Notes: generated by a model from the letters alone, not told the origin. A DNA stretch of 64,000 bases from Fasciola hepatica (GCA_948099385.1 CANUEZ040000165.1:4414501-4478500); one strand, 5' to 3'. Shown: positions 10,933-23,299, counted from the stretch's first letter. Program-made: numbers and translations.

Positions 10933-10984
<52 letters not shown>
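10933..10984. repeat. (TA)n microsatellite
   Basis: About 52 bp of TA dinucleotides, in intron 1. Confidence 0.99.
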
Positions 10985-10990
<6 letters not shown>

Positions 10991-11136
10991 GTCTGCATCG
11001 TTTCAGAGTTATTTGATATAATTTGATCTGTGTTTCGAGAGTCGCTGAGTTATTCACTTATGCTTTGGGGCACTTGCGTTCGAGAACGTTATCATCGGTT
11101 CATAAAACACAAAGAAATCACAATATTTCGAAATAT

Positions 11137-11863
11137 GCATATTGTAACATCAGAACACGTTTTCAGTGACAAACAGTTGTTTTCAATGATTCATTTTCTA
11201 GTCCTTACAAATCATAGAGGAAATGGTTGTGGTGAGATGGTCAAGGTTCATTCCTAATGGACAGTTTGTGCTGGCTAACTCAGTGTTAATCTTTTTGTTC
11301 AGGTGCAGATGTAATGCAACCTATATTTGCCGAACGGCAAAGCAATGGTCCCAAAAAATTAAGGAACACTGTACATGGTGGCTACGACATGGAGAAACAG
11401 GACCCATAGGGAGTGCCATTCTCAGACATCTGGTAGACTCAGGTCATCGAACAAGCACAGATTCGGCATTCCAAATCGTCTATCGATTGCCCCCCTGCCC
11501 TCCCGCATCAATCCCGACAAACAAATGGGCTTACACGCACTGGCCACCGCAAAGGCGATTAGCATCGGTCTTTTCGCACCTGCTCTGTGTACACTGAAGA
11601 AATTCGTCCAGGCCCTACAGCCACGCTGACCGCAAGTGGACGACCCCCACCCCAGTGACTCAGCTCCGAACCATGTGACTGTCAGGACCTAATTGTGCGG
11701 ATCGAAACGTTGATCTAGTCCCAACCCCCTCCCACAAGCTATGTCCAGTCCGAATGGCCCTTGACCATTTCAACACAACCATTTCCTATACGTAAAGACT
11801 AGAGATTGAGTCACTGAAAACGGTTGTTTGTCTCTGCAAACATGTTCTGATAATCACAATATT
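11137..11863 (+). mobile_element. Short Penelope-like element (PLE-1) with inverted ends
   Basis: A GIY-YIG endonuclease fragment reads FRCRCNATYICRTAKQW (about 11301-11352), then IKEH, WLRHGETGPIGSAILRHL, DSGHRTSTDSAFQIVYR and a tail ending KKFVQALQP near 11625. This is the C-terminal nuclease of Penelope-like elements, with the YI-R-T signature altered to YICRT. No RT domain precedes it. Two copies of a 70-nt sequence flank it in inverted orientation (11137-11209 and 11793-11863); CACTGAAAACGGTTGTTTGT is the core of the right copy. Related sequence occurs at 46912-47040 after another PLE nuclease, so it is probably the PLE 3' end. Non-autonomous and decayed. Confidence 0.78.
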
Positions 11864-14065
11864 TCCTTCTCTCTTAACAATACGGACGTCTTATTTTCAT
11901 CCGGTCCAATCGCCGCGGTATTTGCTGTTGAACAATATCTAATGTGCCGCTCACGTAAGTGTTATTACGTATGCGCGTACTCTCGATGGTCAATTCACAC
12001 GCCGTCTCCATCTGGGAATTATTTATTCCCATCTTTTGGCTACTCAAATTAATGCTAGTAGCCAAAGTCACAGTTCAAACGTGTTGGAGTAGAAAGAGAA
12101 TAACCACTGTGCACTCTGCACATATAAACATGTGCATGTGTATTCACAGATTCATCAAAACTCCGTACGCAATGCACCGAAGAAAACTAGAACCAGTTCT
12201 TTAGAGACTTCGACGTTGTATCCGTTCGTTGGCTAGAGGATTTGTTACTTAATGGCTATACAGCTCATTCAAATGCGTCGGTTTTTTTCTTCAGAGTCAT
12301 AACGAAAATGACTGCCCGAGGTGGCGGGTTGTCGGTCGTTCTAATGAAAGTAAACTGCTTTTATTTAGTGCGTTTTATTTTTGCAGCCGCATTCTTAGCT
12401 TACAATGCACAATACGGAAACCACCGAAAACTGTACCAAGGACACAACCTAACCACTGAAGGAAATAGCGGTCCCAGTTACGATGAGCGGCTTTTCAGGT
12501 CACGAAAATGATCTTCCGTGCTGTAATATCGTTAGGATGGTGCGGTCGACAAAACTGGGAGATGCTAGAGGCACAGCAAAAATTGAAATCAGATAGCCGA
12601 CCAACATCTACCGCTAGAAAAATCTCACTCTGGCGAGCATAGAGGAGGCTGCTTATAGCAACCGATTTAATCGTATTCTTCAGATGGACCTCATCTCAAT
12701 GCCCACTCATAGCAAATATTATAAAACGCCATCTGAAACTTTGCCGTCTGGTTGTCTGTCTCCAGTCAAACCTTCCCGTTGACAGGTTCTGATGCGCCTT
12801 CTCCGTTGGCAAACATGAGTAAAAAGGTACAACATTTTGTATCCAAAACAGGTACTGCGAGACCTTTAGGAGAGCCATTATCCTCAGTCTTGTCTCTACA
12901 ATCCAAAGTGACACCGTTTGCATTTTCGATGTACATCAGTTCACCAACCGGGAACTAAATCGGAATCTTTCGCCATGAACTGTTTGGGTCTGGCTGACAG
13001 TATTATCGATTTCGATGTTGATCAAGGAGTAAAGCGAGCAGCGATGACAGTCACGAAACAAACCAACAAGGAGTCTTACACTCTCAAGTTGTCTGATGTC
13101 TGACATCTGGATGACTTGAAATTTTATATGCTAGATACCCCATTCCTAACAAATTAAGCCAGAAGACCATTCAGTCAACGCAGCCGGAACGTGCTGGCGT
13201 GTCCAGAAGAATGACTACCGTTGATTGCTATGCATCCAGAAGAGCTTTTGTGTGGGATGCGCGGTAACAGTTTAGTTGACACGTTTATAATTGTAGTAAA
13301 CGTGTACCTATTCTTCACGGATTCGTTCGTCTTTAGAGGACGATCTATGGAGGGTTATGAAGGTTCATAGATTCAAAGCAGTTATGAACCATTTTCTCAT
13401 AAACTGGACTAATATTCGCAAAATTTCAGCTTGACAGCATACTCGCGATCCTGGATCTCATACAAACAGCAGTAAAGTTCTTAGATGAGCAACTCAAGGT
13501 CTTACTAGAGATGATTAGAAGGCTTCTCGTCTAGTCGCCTCGTTGCACAAACCGTCGGATTTTCTGGGCGAGGTCTGATTCGGTGGGAGTTCCATCGGGA
13601 ACCATATTGGAACACATTTTGCTCAGAGAACCCATTGGAAGTTGAGCATAAACTGAATGGAGTTAGTTTCGTGATGTGGGTGGCTCCATATCGCCTGACG
13701 GTCGAAACGTTACGAATTCCGGAGGAACGTTCTGGTACTCTCTATAGGACATCCGTTGCGAGTGGAAGATACCCGACAATCGGTGCTTGTGTGTTATTAT
13801 CCCCACTGATCAAGTGGCTCGGGAATACCATGTCAACAGAGCTAAGGTCACCTGCAGTTCGTTAGAGACCAGAAATCTGCGTTTAGGCAGTACACAATCC
13901 GAATGCATTACTTTGGCTAGGCTACATTTTGTGTATGTCCTCTCTTTGTGTGCATTATTTTTCTAGGCAGGTGACCGCGGCCAGTTCACGACTTGGCTGT
14001 GAAGTTTGAAAAATGTAATCACTGAGGTTGATCATGCAGGATGTGCTAAACTACCTGATCAGAGT
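11864..14065. other. Unassigned intronic stretch
   Basis: About 2.2 kb without a recognisable element. There are a few short open frames. One at 12242-12511 has a polypyrimidine-AG in front, but its peptide has no motif or compositional support, so no exon is called. Confidence 0.45.
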
Positions 14066-14139
14066 CCGGCGGTGGCCAAGCAGTCACCCTAGTGAACTTT
14101 GGACCTTTGTGACCTGGGTTTGATTCTTGCCACCGCCGG
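14066..14139 (+). repeat. tRNA-like 74-mer (SINE head or tRNA pseudogene)
   Basis: Ten-base termini CCGGCGGTGG and CCACCGCCGG are perfect reverse complements. Inside are a box A-like TGGCCAAGCAG at about 14073 and a box B-like GGGTTTGATTC at about 14116. Length and box spacing match a tRNA. However, the T stem is mostly wobble and no clean anticodon stem forms, so a tRNA-derived SINE head or a tRNA pseudogene is more likely than a working tRNA. Confidence 0.4.
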
Positions 14140-14147
14140 TCACTTCC

Positions 14148-14580
14148 TTATTTGGCAGCTCTTCGTTGATCGTGATCTCCTTCCAGAAATGTTCCACTTT
14201 GTCGGGTGCGTTCTGACCACGATGTCACATGATCAGCACGCAAACTGCTCTTCAAACGCAAGCGGAGTTCACGGCATGCTTCGTTGTGCCTTGCATCAGC
14301 TGATATGCGTCGGCGGCTATCGAGAAATAACAAGGACTTTGGAGAAATCCAACTTCTCTGGGTGTGGTGGACCGTACGAAAACTGGCCAGGCTGACATTC
14401 AGTAAAGCTGCCTTCAGTCACTCCCATAGCTCATCGATATCAGGTGGGACGATGGATCCCAGTGTCCGGGTCAGCGTAGTCTGTAAAACTTGTAGCATTA
14501 CGGGATCGTCCTGCTTGTCGATATTTAGGCGAGCATAATTGGAATCCTTCGAGCCTCCAAATCGCAATCATCTCGTATCG
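14148..14580 (-). mobile_element. RTE-A linker fragment, inverted relative to the next copy
   Basis: The minus strand encodes the RTE region between endonuclease and RT: LNIDKQDDPVMLQVL, IVPPDIDELWE, then SWISPKSLLFLDSRRR and ARHNEACRELRLRLKSSL. It ends where the RT would start. It lies head-to-head with the sense 3' part at 14588. Confidence 0.72.
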
Positions 14581-14587
14581 CAGGCTG

Positions 14588-15655
14588 ATGAATGACCTAG
14601 ATTACGCGGACGACGTTTTCTGATTGATCGAATTCACGGAACATGCTCAACGTGCACTAGATAGACTTGGGAGAGCTGTAGCTCCATTCGGCATGCACTT
14701 TGCACCTTCATAGTGTAAGATGATGTTGCAAGACGACGTCAACGATTCCAAGGTTGATGTTCGATGGGGAGGTGCTGTCAGTTGTCGACTACTTCACCTA
14801 CCTCGGCAGCAGCGTGACGACGGATGGGAGCACAGTAGTAGAGGTGAGTACGCGGATATCCAAGGCTCGATCGGCGTACGCTGGACTGAAGGACTTGTGG
14901 CGCCGACCTGATATTTTACTGAAGTTGAAAGGTCGTGTATACTGTGCTGCAGTGCTTTCAGTTTTGTTGTATGGTTGCGAGACTTGGAGTCTGCTTGCTG
15001 AAGATATTCGTCGTCTTGAAGTTTTCGACCGTTGATGTTTACGTAGTATCGCTAAGATTGAGTGGAATAGCCGAGTAAGGAATGCTGAGGTTAGAAACCG
15101 AGTATTGGGTACTAATTCGGAGAACATTTTGTCACAGCGTATCCAGCTTAGTAGACTTCGTTGGTTGGGGCATGTGTTACGTATGTCAAACACACACGTC
15201 TACCGTACCGTGTCCTATTCTCCGTTCCTCCTCGAGAGTGGACGAGGCCACGTGGAGGTCAACAGATGACGTGGCAGCGAGGAATGAGAAAATGTAAGGC
15301 GAACTTAGGAAAAGTATGTGTTTCACGTCTTCGTAGTTGGGGTCCAAAAGATCCGTCAACCAGTTGGCTGGAGACACTGAAGGATATGGCTGCAAACCGT
15401 AAACATTGGCGATCATGTTGTCACTTTCTGTTGAATCAGAATGACTGATCAATGTGCGTTTGTACAGTTAGACTGTGTATTCCGTGTGTTGGCTACTAGG
15501 GCATTCTTTCCTTTTCCCACCCGTGTAGGTCCACTCCCTGTCCATATTGTATATTCATTTTTTCTAATTCAGCATGCATTATGGTAAGAAAGGCAGTGGT
15601 TAGTGGGGCTTACCCTACTGTTTAACGCTGTACGATGATGATGATGATAATGAGT
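14588..15655 (+). mobile_element. RTE-A LINE copy 2, 3' half
   Basis: Starts at the RT catalytic block (DLDYADDVF at about 14596) and runs through the C-terminal half and 3' UTR to a (GAT)n tail at 15633-15649. Close match to copy 1 throughout. A TGA at 15033-15035 and a 2-nt CA insertion near 15190 (frameshift) inactivate it, with further stops near the start. It lacks the 5' half. Confidence 0.92.
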
Positions 15656-15659
15656 GGTC

Positions 15660-17165
15660 GGAATCGAGGCAGGTTGACCAGTAAAAACGACAATCCAACA
15701 CGTTGCCGCGACAACGATAGCTCATGGCTACGTGGTCGATTTGAGAACATTCCTGTGTCGAGGAAGGGGTACGCCAGCTGATGGCACGTCGTTTGGAGTC
15801 TCGAAAGTTTGTGCTTGCCGGAAAAAGCTGGCGATCAGCACTTGCTGTCAGTAATGTGTCTCCACTTTCCGAACGATGGGAGTCGTGGCCAAAGTGGCCT
15901 TAACTCGCTGCTCGGCCAGCGACGTGCGCGGTAAGATCTCCGGAGTGGACCACGATATCTGTCCGGTGTGCAGTGAGCAGGAGCGTATGAAGTTGTTGGA
16001 AGAATTCATCTTTGTCTGCCTCCGGACTGCAGTCTGTTGAGACAAAGGCGGCAGTGACGAATAATCCGCGTGGGCGATCTCGATATCTAGTCACTCGGCA
16101 AGAACCTCGCAGCCGGACTGCACAAAGTTGGCTGTTGACAGGAAACCAGTCTGACATGGCCGTTTCAGCTCTACGGTTCGGATCAATTCCAACCCTGGCC
16201 CAGCCGTCTGGTGTAACGTCCGGGTCTCCAGATAGACGTAGGTGGGACTTGGTGTTGGGATTAGCTGGAGACGTTAGTCTGATCGTGGAGCTTGCTTCCC
16301 ACAGTCTTGCCTCTGAGAAGCAGCAGATACCGATTGAGAACGATTTCAGCGTGCGAGCTAGACTCGCCTGTTGTCCGATTTGTATGAGCGTGCGTACATT
16401 GAAGCTGGCCGATTGTAATCGTAGGCGAGGTTGAACAAAGTTGGACTCGGTGGTGTGATTTGCTGTGACAGTCGTTGGGGGCAGTGTTCCGACGGAAGTC
16501 TAGTCACAACCGTCGCCGGTAGTGGGGCGGTTTTTACTACAGTGAAGTGACATGTTTGGCACATAAAACAACCGGAGATATGGGCAGTGGATTAATGGGT
16601 TCCGAGTGTGGTGCTGGATGAGCATATGATCTGGAGATGACGAAGGAGCGTGATAGAGCGCATGACAAGAAAGCAAATTTGTATCAGAGTCCATGGTTCA
16701 GTTTGCGGGTGCAGTACTGTTAGGTTGCCCATGCCAAAGGAGGCGGATTTCTTAGGGCTCCACACCTAGAGCCTTCAGCTATCAAAAACTTAATTCACAA
16801 GGCAGCGGGACGGAACGCGGTATCCAAAACCCGCTGGGTGCCGGTGACTGACTACTCAGTTTATAAGCCCTTCGGATGAGGCCCAACACCCTGGGTGCCC
16901 AGTTCACTCCTCCGCCACAGATGCCGGTGAGCACACTATTGTATGCCTCATACGCCAACCGTAGTTGGTTTGGGATTAGGGTTTAGCCATCTCCCTTAAA
17001 CTCAGTATCAGTCAACCCGGTTGAGGGCGCTGGTCGTTCACATTCGTCCTCACACTTTGGTGAAAACATCTTCGCCACGAGAAGCAGTGTGCAGGTCTCC
17101 TTCAGCAGAGGCGCTGTCATCTGAGAGCATTTCAAGAGGCCGGTCATACTGAGGCATTTGGAGAT
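15660..17165 (-). mobile_element. RTE-A subfamily: 5' UTR plus endonuclease
   Basis: On the minus strand the 5' UTR begins about 17165 (CAAATGCCTCAGTATG) and matches the 5' region at 62300-61800 and 25560-26100. The apurinic-type endonuclease follows: FVTAAFVSTDCSPEADKDEF then FFQQLHTLLL and DIVVHSGDLTAHV (about 16060-15920), the D-L-N-A-H block of LINE nucleases. The element stops near 15660 before any RT. Numerous substitutions and stops. Confidence 0.75.
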
Positions 17166-18830
17166 TCTTCATACGCCCACGCCAATTCAGGGCCTGACAG
17201 TCGCGTTGCTCGACGCATGCGAATAAAGTACAGAATAGTAGATGGTGGACCGGCATTCGTACAATATGATCGAGCAGCCGGTAATGGTGTAAAGCACGAT
17301 TTGTAACTGACGCGACGAAGAACCCCATAATTACTCACTCAACGTTCCCACCAGATGCACGCAGTGCTTCGAATACAGCGTTGGTGAAATACAGAGGGCT
17401 GCCGAGAATCCTCAACGCGTAGTGGTCAGGTCTCGCAACGGCAAAGTGAAACAACGAACCACCCGGTTGTACATCCACCCCTAAGAGAGAGCCGAATGTG
17501 ACGACGACGCTACATGTATCACAGGTTGGCAAAAACTGCTTTGCCTTTCGCTTTTCATGATGTGACCTCTTTTCCAGAGTCACTTTTGTCTACAATCAAG
17601 CTCGCGAGGTACTCAGGGCTATCGACTAACTCTCATTGATTACCACAAAGGGTGATTACAGGCATAATAGGCTCCGGCCAGTCATGTAAAAGTACTTTGC
17701 ACTTGGAAGGCACAACGTGCGAACACTATCTGAACGCCTTACTCGCTAAGCGGTCCAAAACGTGTTGCATTGCCTGTGCATTGTCACCCAGCAAGTTGGT
17801 ATCGTCGGCGTATTCCAAATCGAAGGCTCTTTCCTGGGAGGAGTTCAACTCCACTGTTTGGAGTACCAAACAAAACATGCCGTAGAACATCCTCTATGGA
17901 AAGAAATGGTGATAGGGGTCGCTTCGAACTATTCCACTCGAGAGGCCAAGGTGGACAGAAGCTGGCTGAAGGTCCTAACCTGCTCTGAGGTGAGCCTGTA
18001 CAATTCTCTGAGGTTGGACACATTTCTCATTTTCTCCTGTCTTCCCCAATCTTAGGAACGGTCTTGTCGACTGAACTGAAGACCGCATGAATGCCTAGGA
18101 ACAAAATGATCGTTGGTTTTTGGAAGATGTGGTGCTCTAGAAGTTGTCGGGTGGTGAAGATTTTATCGACACATCCACGACGAAACCCAGCCTGCTTCAC
18201 GCGTTTGGTACAACCTGCGAAGTATGATAAACGCAAGCAGGTTCGACGCTACTGGGATAAGACTTATATCCCTATGGTCGGCGCAGTCTACGCTAGTCCT
18301 TCCCCCACAAAAGGGAACCTGTTTTGAATTTCATGCCTTTGAGAACAAAACATGAGATTCTGTAACAAGGTGTACTCCACCATGTTTAAACAGAGCTGGG
18401 GAAAGGCCAGCGGAGGTTTGTGATGTACTATGGCTTGGGCTGTTCTGCGGATCTCGTCCTCAGTAGGTGGGTTTGGTGAAACAGAGCACGAGACGAGTGT
18501 CGGAATGGCTGTGTTTGAAGTGGACACAGGATGGCATTTAAACTGTGTCGGGAAGTGCTCCACCCAACGGTCAAGACGCCACTGCTGATTATGAATTGGC
18601 GAACCCTCTACTCTGCAGGTCGTTTGGCTCACATCTAACAGTTTCCTACCGACAACTCGAATGAAATAGGACAGTTTGTGGGAATATTCCATGTCGGCAA
18701 CACAATCCATCCCTGGTGCACGTTTTGGTCACCAGATTTCGCCATCTCTGCCTAGACTTCCGTTCAATGCATGTCCCATTTCGAGCCGTACTTCGTTATG
18801 CTCACTCGTAGGCAGGATTGACTGGCGTGC
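17166..18830 (-). mobile_element. RTE-A RT body hosting a nested RTE 5' end
   Basis: From about 18710 down, the minus strand encodes the pre-RT linker (GSPIHNQQWRLDRWVEHF), a broken RT core (GFRRGCVDKIFTTRQLLEH near 18190) and C-terminal RLLDHIVRMPVHH, ending with GRMKNL near 17168. There it switches abruptly into the 5' end of another RTE-A element in the same orientation, indicating a nested insertion. No intact catalytic YADD is visible. Confidence 0.75.
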
Positions 18831-19453
18831 ATCGCGAAGGCGCATATGTTGGTGAGAAATCCAGGGTTTCACTACACGACGAAACAGGACGCAACCCACT
18901 AGGCCAGAGGAATATAAAGCTTTCTTGATAAGCGACCTGTGCTGATTGATGTTATCAACAAAGACAGATCCTATCTTTTCAGGTGAGCTGCTTTGATGTA
19001 CAGATAGTCGAGCTAGCTGAAACAGTTGGTCGCAATCTAACCGTTGTTACAGTATTCGTTGTATGCAACCCCCCACCACCACCATCTGTCACTAATCGCG
19101 CTGTGGTTACCGCGGTTAGCCGTTGTTAATACCGATTACGTTCTATCAAGTGCTTAGGTATAACTTGTCACAGTGCATCATTTTTTCGCGACACTCGAAA
19201 CTGATTTCGGCTCTAATACGTTAGATTCAACTTCGCCCAGTTCACAACATTCATTTCTAATTTCGATCACCAGCTTGCTTGTCACTTATGCCGTTCTCTG
19301 TATGAAAGAACACCTTGGAAATAATAAAACACCCTAGATTTCATGTCACATATAAAACAGAATTTGTAAATCTTCACACCCATATCATTACTTTATTTGG
19401 CTGGCGTTCATCTACTTCTGCATTATCCCAAAACCCATCACATTACTTTCTAG
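18831..19453. other. End of intron 1
   Basis: About 620 bp of AT-rich sequence with no element recognised. It ends with the pyrimidine-rich acceptor TACTTTCTAG at 19444-19453. Confidence 0.55.
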
Positions 19454-19825
19454 ACTAATAAATCAATCCAAATTTTGGAAATTGGTGCAGCCGATGGTCT
19501 GAATTTGCCAAGCCTCCCTCCTGGATCACAAGTAGTCGCGGTAGAACCGTTGGGAAACTTTCGCACAAGGTTTGAACGTCGCCTGTCTGAGGTGAATGCC
19601 AGCCGGAACGGTTCACAGCCCAAGATAAAACTGCAAGCGTGGTACTCTGTTACCGCAGAGGAATTGCAGCAGTTCATCAAACCGCGTTCGTCCCACGAGC
19701 GCACATTGTCCCCATTTGGTGATTTACCTATCGGTCACTTTGATGCAGCTCTTTCAACATTCACGCTATGCACAGTCTATGACGTGGAGCAGGTTTTACG
19801 TGTTTTCACTCAGTTGGTCAAACCG
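19454..19825 (+). CDS. METTL7 (TMT1)-like methyltransferase, exon 2 (SAM-binding core)
   Basis: This exon encodes residues 69-192 (372 nt, phase 0 at both ends), with acceptor TTTCTAG before it and donor GTAAGT at 19826. SAM motif I is ILEIGAADG (residues 75-83), followed by LPPGSQVVAVEP with the acidic residue after strand beta-2, which binds the ribose hydroxyls. GHFDAALSTFTLCTVYD matches the motif IV region of METTL7 proteins, and VEQVLRVFTQLVKP leads into the exon 3 GG. The K-P-G-G block is completed only by splicing to exon 3A or 3B. Order and spacing match the METTL7 family. The second motif-I glycine is replaced by A-A-D, a tolerable variation in class I methyltransferases. Role: transfer of a methyl group from SAM, probably to small thiols, by family analogy only. 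Confidence 0.88.
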
Positions 19826-20733
19826 GTAAGTCCTGATCAACCGCAATATTTCCAATCTCAGTACGATCCGCGAGCCGGTTATCTCACGTAACCTCAAGTC
19901 AGAGTGTGCATTTTTCATGATGGTAATGGTTCCTGGACATGATAGAAAGCAACTACCTGATGCTCGGACCCAGATTGTTGCTTCATTTCGATGCATCTAA
20001 CATAGGAATACTGTCATATAAGAAAACTCACTGCCCTTTTCAAAATCGTTTGACTTCCTGTTTATCTTGCACGGTTAGGTAATGATGGTGAAGCCTGCGG
20101 TAAACTGTCAAGTCCCATTGAAAGCAATTCAAATGCCGCTTCATAAGAAACAGTAATTGGCCCCTACAGTGAAGCTGATGATTACTTTCGTGTGTTTCGC
20201 CCACATCTAGACGAGCTAACACTGTCCTCCTTATCAAACTAACGAAGAGTTTCTGCTCACTAATAGATGTTGTTGGTCGAAATTAAAAAAGTGACCACGA
20301 CGCCTAATGGAGGAAGGGAAAAATCTTACGGTCCCTATAGCCCAAAGTGTGTGCAGTCTGACATTGAACCTCTCTTTTTTACAAAGACTAGCCTTCCGTC
20401 TTTCGTAAAATAAGATCTCATTAAGGTGATTACCTCTGTCAGTTTATTGTTTAATTCGTCTTGGTTTGGTATTCTAGTCGACATGTATGCTCCAAGGTGC
20501 TTTTCCAGCTGCATTGTTTGTTCGTTTTGGTATCTGCTTATACTTTAAGAATAGTGGAAGATGGGGATTTTCTCTTTTATCACATGTTTGCTCTGGATCA
20601 TAGTGGAATCCGTATATACTCCATAACCTCAAATGTCCACTGCGCTATCAGGAATGCTCGGCGATCATGACCCTGTGACTGAGAATTGACAACCACATAA
20701 GACGTGCTAATGATCCGGACGATAGCGGATTGT

Positions 20734-20846
20734 TGATGAGTGAAGTTGTAGCCCGTTCGTATTGCTCCGTTAAATGCGCGTTTGTTTGGGGAGTGTCACC
20801 ATCATCGTCCGACCGTGGAAAACATCGGAGCAAACTTCACTCATCA
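20734..20846. repeat. Imperfect foldback
   Basis: TGATGAGTGAAGTT at 20734-20747 is the exact reverse complement of 20833-20846. TTGCTCCG (20762-20769) pairs with 20826-20833. The left arm has about 14 extra bases. Confidence 0.6.
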
Positions 20847-23299
20847 GCACACGTAGAATTAAAAAAGCGAATTTGCGAGTGAGGGCAAATAAGTCGGAAC
20901 GAAACTAATACTTTGTGACCATCGTACCACCGTCCACTGTTACGTATGTGAATTTTCATGCAAACTGATTCGTGTTTTACTGACAGTCGGTTTGGTTGCC
21001 TATTATCGTATTTGTTGTCCGCCTTCTCCGTTTTCTGTTCATCTGGCGCTTCAAAAATGGCTTCTGGCTTAGGATCCACGATGGTGTTCAGTTCTTTTAT
21101 TTACTTGACCAGATCTGCGGAATCATTGAAGCAATACGTTGAAAAAAGTTCGGATTTTATGATTAACGCACCAATTGATCCTAGAAAGGAAAAAGATGGG
21201 CTTGATCAACGCGAGACTATCGGGGAGTAGCGGGGCGCAGCAGGAACTCGATAACATGTTCCTGTCAATAAAGTTATATCAAACGGATGAAACAAATATC
21301 CGTATCCACCTCTAGACGCAGCAATGGGTGATCGTATAAACTAACATTCATACACGAATAATCCCTGTGTCATGCGACGAGATCGACCGATGCCAAGATA
21401 CCCAGCAGCGATCGAACTTCAAGGTCAAATATCTGCCAATCAGAGGATGGATTCGGAGTGGGACAGTCGACCAAACAATGTAAGAGGATAGAGATAATTG
21501 CTTCTCGTATGCATACACTGTTCATCTCAGGTCGGATGGAGTGGCAAGTCCAGTTACATTTCGACAGGTCCGATCGATACAAGTTCGGAAAGGCATAATC
21601 TGTACCACGTTGGCTTCTTGACCAGGGAAGTATTGACCGATTACTCCTTTTCTGTTTAGCTTCTTGTGCCTCCATTCCTATTCATTCACTCATTGATTTC
21701 AGTTTTTGGTAGCGACGTAATATGGCAGGCAAATCTGTGGCGTGCGTGCTTTTTATGAACTTTCCGCTGTTTTACAGACGTTCTCACAAAGTTACTGTTA
21801 CGCTTTTGAGAATTATCACCAGTGTAACTACATAGGCAGAAGTTTTAGAGTTGAAGTCGTCGCTAATGGGTACTCTGTCCGTGTGACATGATCTTTGTTA
21901 GTACTTCCCAGCTGCAAGTAAAGAAGAAAAATGTGGTCGGTCAAAGTCATGGATTATCAACCCTGGAGTACCGAAGAATGAGAATGAGAATGAGAATTGA
22001 TAGCAGTAGGATTTTTGAGTGACAGCACGACGAGTCCTGTCTGTTCTAGCAGGTAATAGACGTAGTGCAACCATGTAATCTGGATTTTCTTTTATCGGAT
22101 AAAGTGGTAAAGTTTTTTAAGCTCTCTACTGAGATGACGTTTTCGCTAAAATATTATTGTACTGCGTAACTTCAAATTTCAAAACCTAATGTCTGATAAA
22201 TCATGGAACGCTAACGGGATCCGTCCAATTTTGGAGACTGCTCAAAGAATCTCGTGAGCTTTTTTTGTTATCAGCTAACGAAACATAGACCGTTTGAGTA
22301 AGCCTCTTTGAAATTGTCCCAAGGTTCTAGAACCCAAAATATTATACATTTCTATTACCTTTGAGATGCAAGGGCAGAGCACTTTAACCGCTGGTCACAA
22401 TCGTAGTAGACAGCAATCCGTCGTAACTCAGCTTGTTTCCATCCGTGATCTATTGAAACTGGGTAGTTGTGTTCTCCAAGTCTCAAGGTCGTGGGTGTCG
22501 GTTCTCTCCGCTGGTGCGGTAGGGTTATTAAAATCTTCTTGTAGTTTCGTAAATACACATTTCTGATGGCGGCGCCATGAAATCATGTCTATTGCAATGG
22601 GTCTTTCGATTACCAATTTTACAATGCCGCAATATGCGCATTTCGTCAAGAATGTTCCTTTCTTTTGGAATCCGTCGTAACGAAATAGTGGTGATGTCCT
22701 ACTCGGTAGTACTGGCCTGATTTAAATTGATGAAAACGTACAGTGAGAAACGAAGTGGTCAAAGCATTATCACAAAAAATAATTGGAAAAATACAAATTC
22801 ACCATATTTAGGCACGAACTAATTCTTTCGAGAGACTCACGAGATGGTAGTCAACTAGCATACTAAGGACAACTGTTCGCTAAATCAACACCTATCAGCC
22901 GAACCTGAGAAAGTTTGGAATTGTCTAACGCTTCATCACACATCTTATCAGTCACTTCTGTGCTAGTTAGTATGTTACCATTTTTGCTGTATGCATCTTT
23001 TCAGGGGTTCATTTTTGTTGAATAAGTAATTTGCTGGTCAGTTGGCTAATGAAACTATGATCAGCTGTTCCACAGCTCACGTGATCCCGTCATATGAGAT
23101 CATTAAAGGACCATAACGATTGTCTGAGCTTGTAATTGTTGATTCCATAAACCAGCGATCAATATGTTAATCACGTGCCATTTCGAGTTAAACAGTCCTT
23201 CTGGAATAATTATAAGAGCAATGCAAATTCTCCGTAGTTTAACATTGTTGTGCCACGCCTAAAATAGAATCTAATGCAGAGTAGTTCCATGGTTCTGTG

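Noticed and set aside
12242..12511. Open frame after a polypyrimidine-AG
   Set aside because: Low-information peptide with no domain; a donor at the far end is weak. Probably chance in an intron.
13635..13865. 76-codon open frame
   Set aside because: No motif, no convincing splice bounds, no similarity to other parts of the window.
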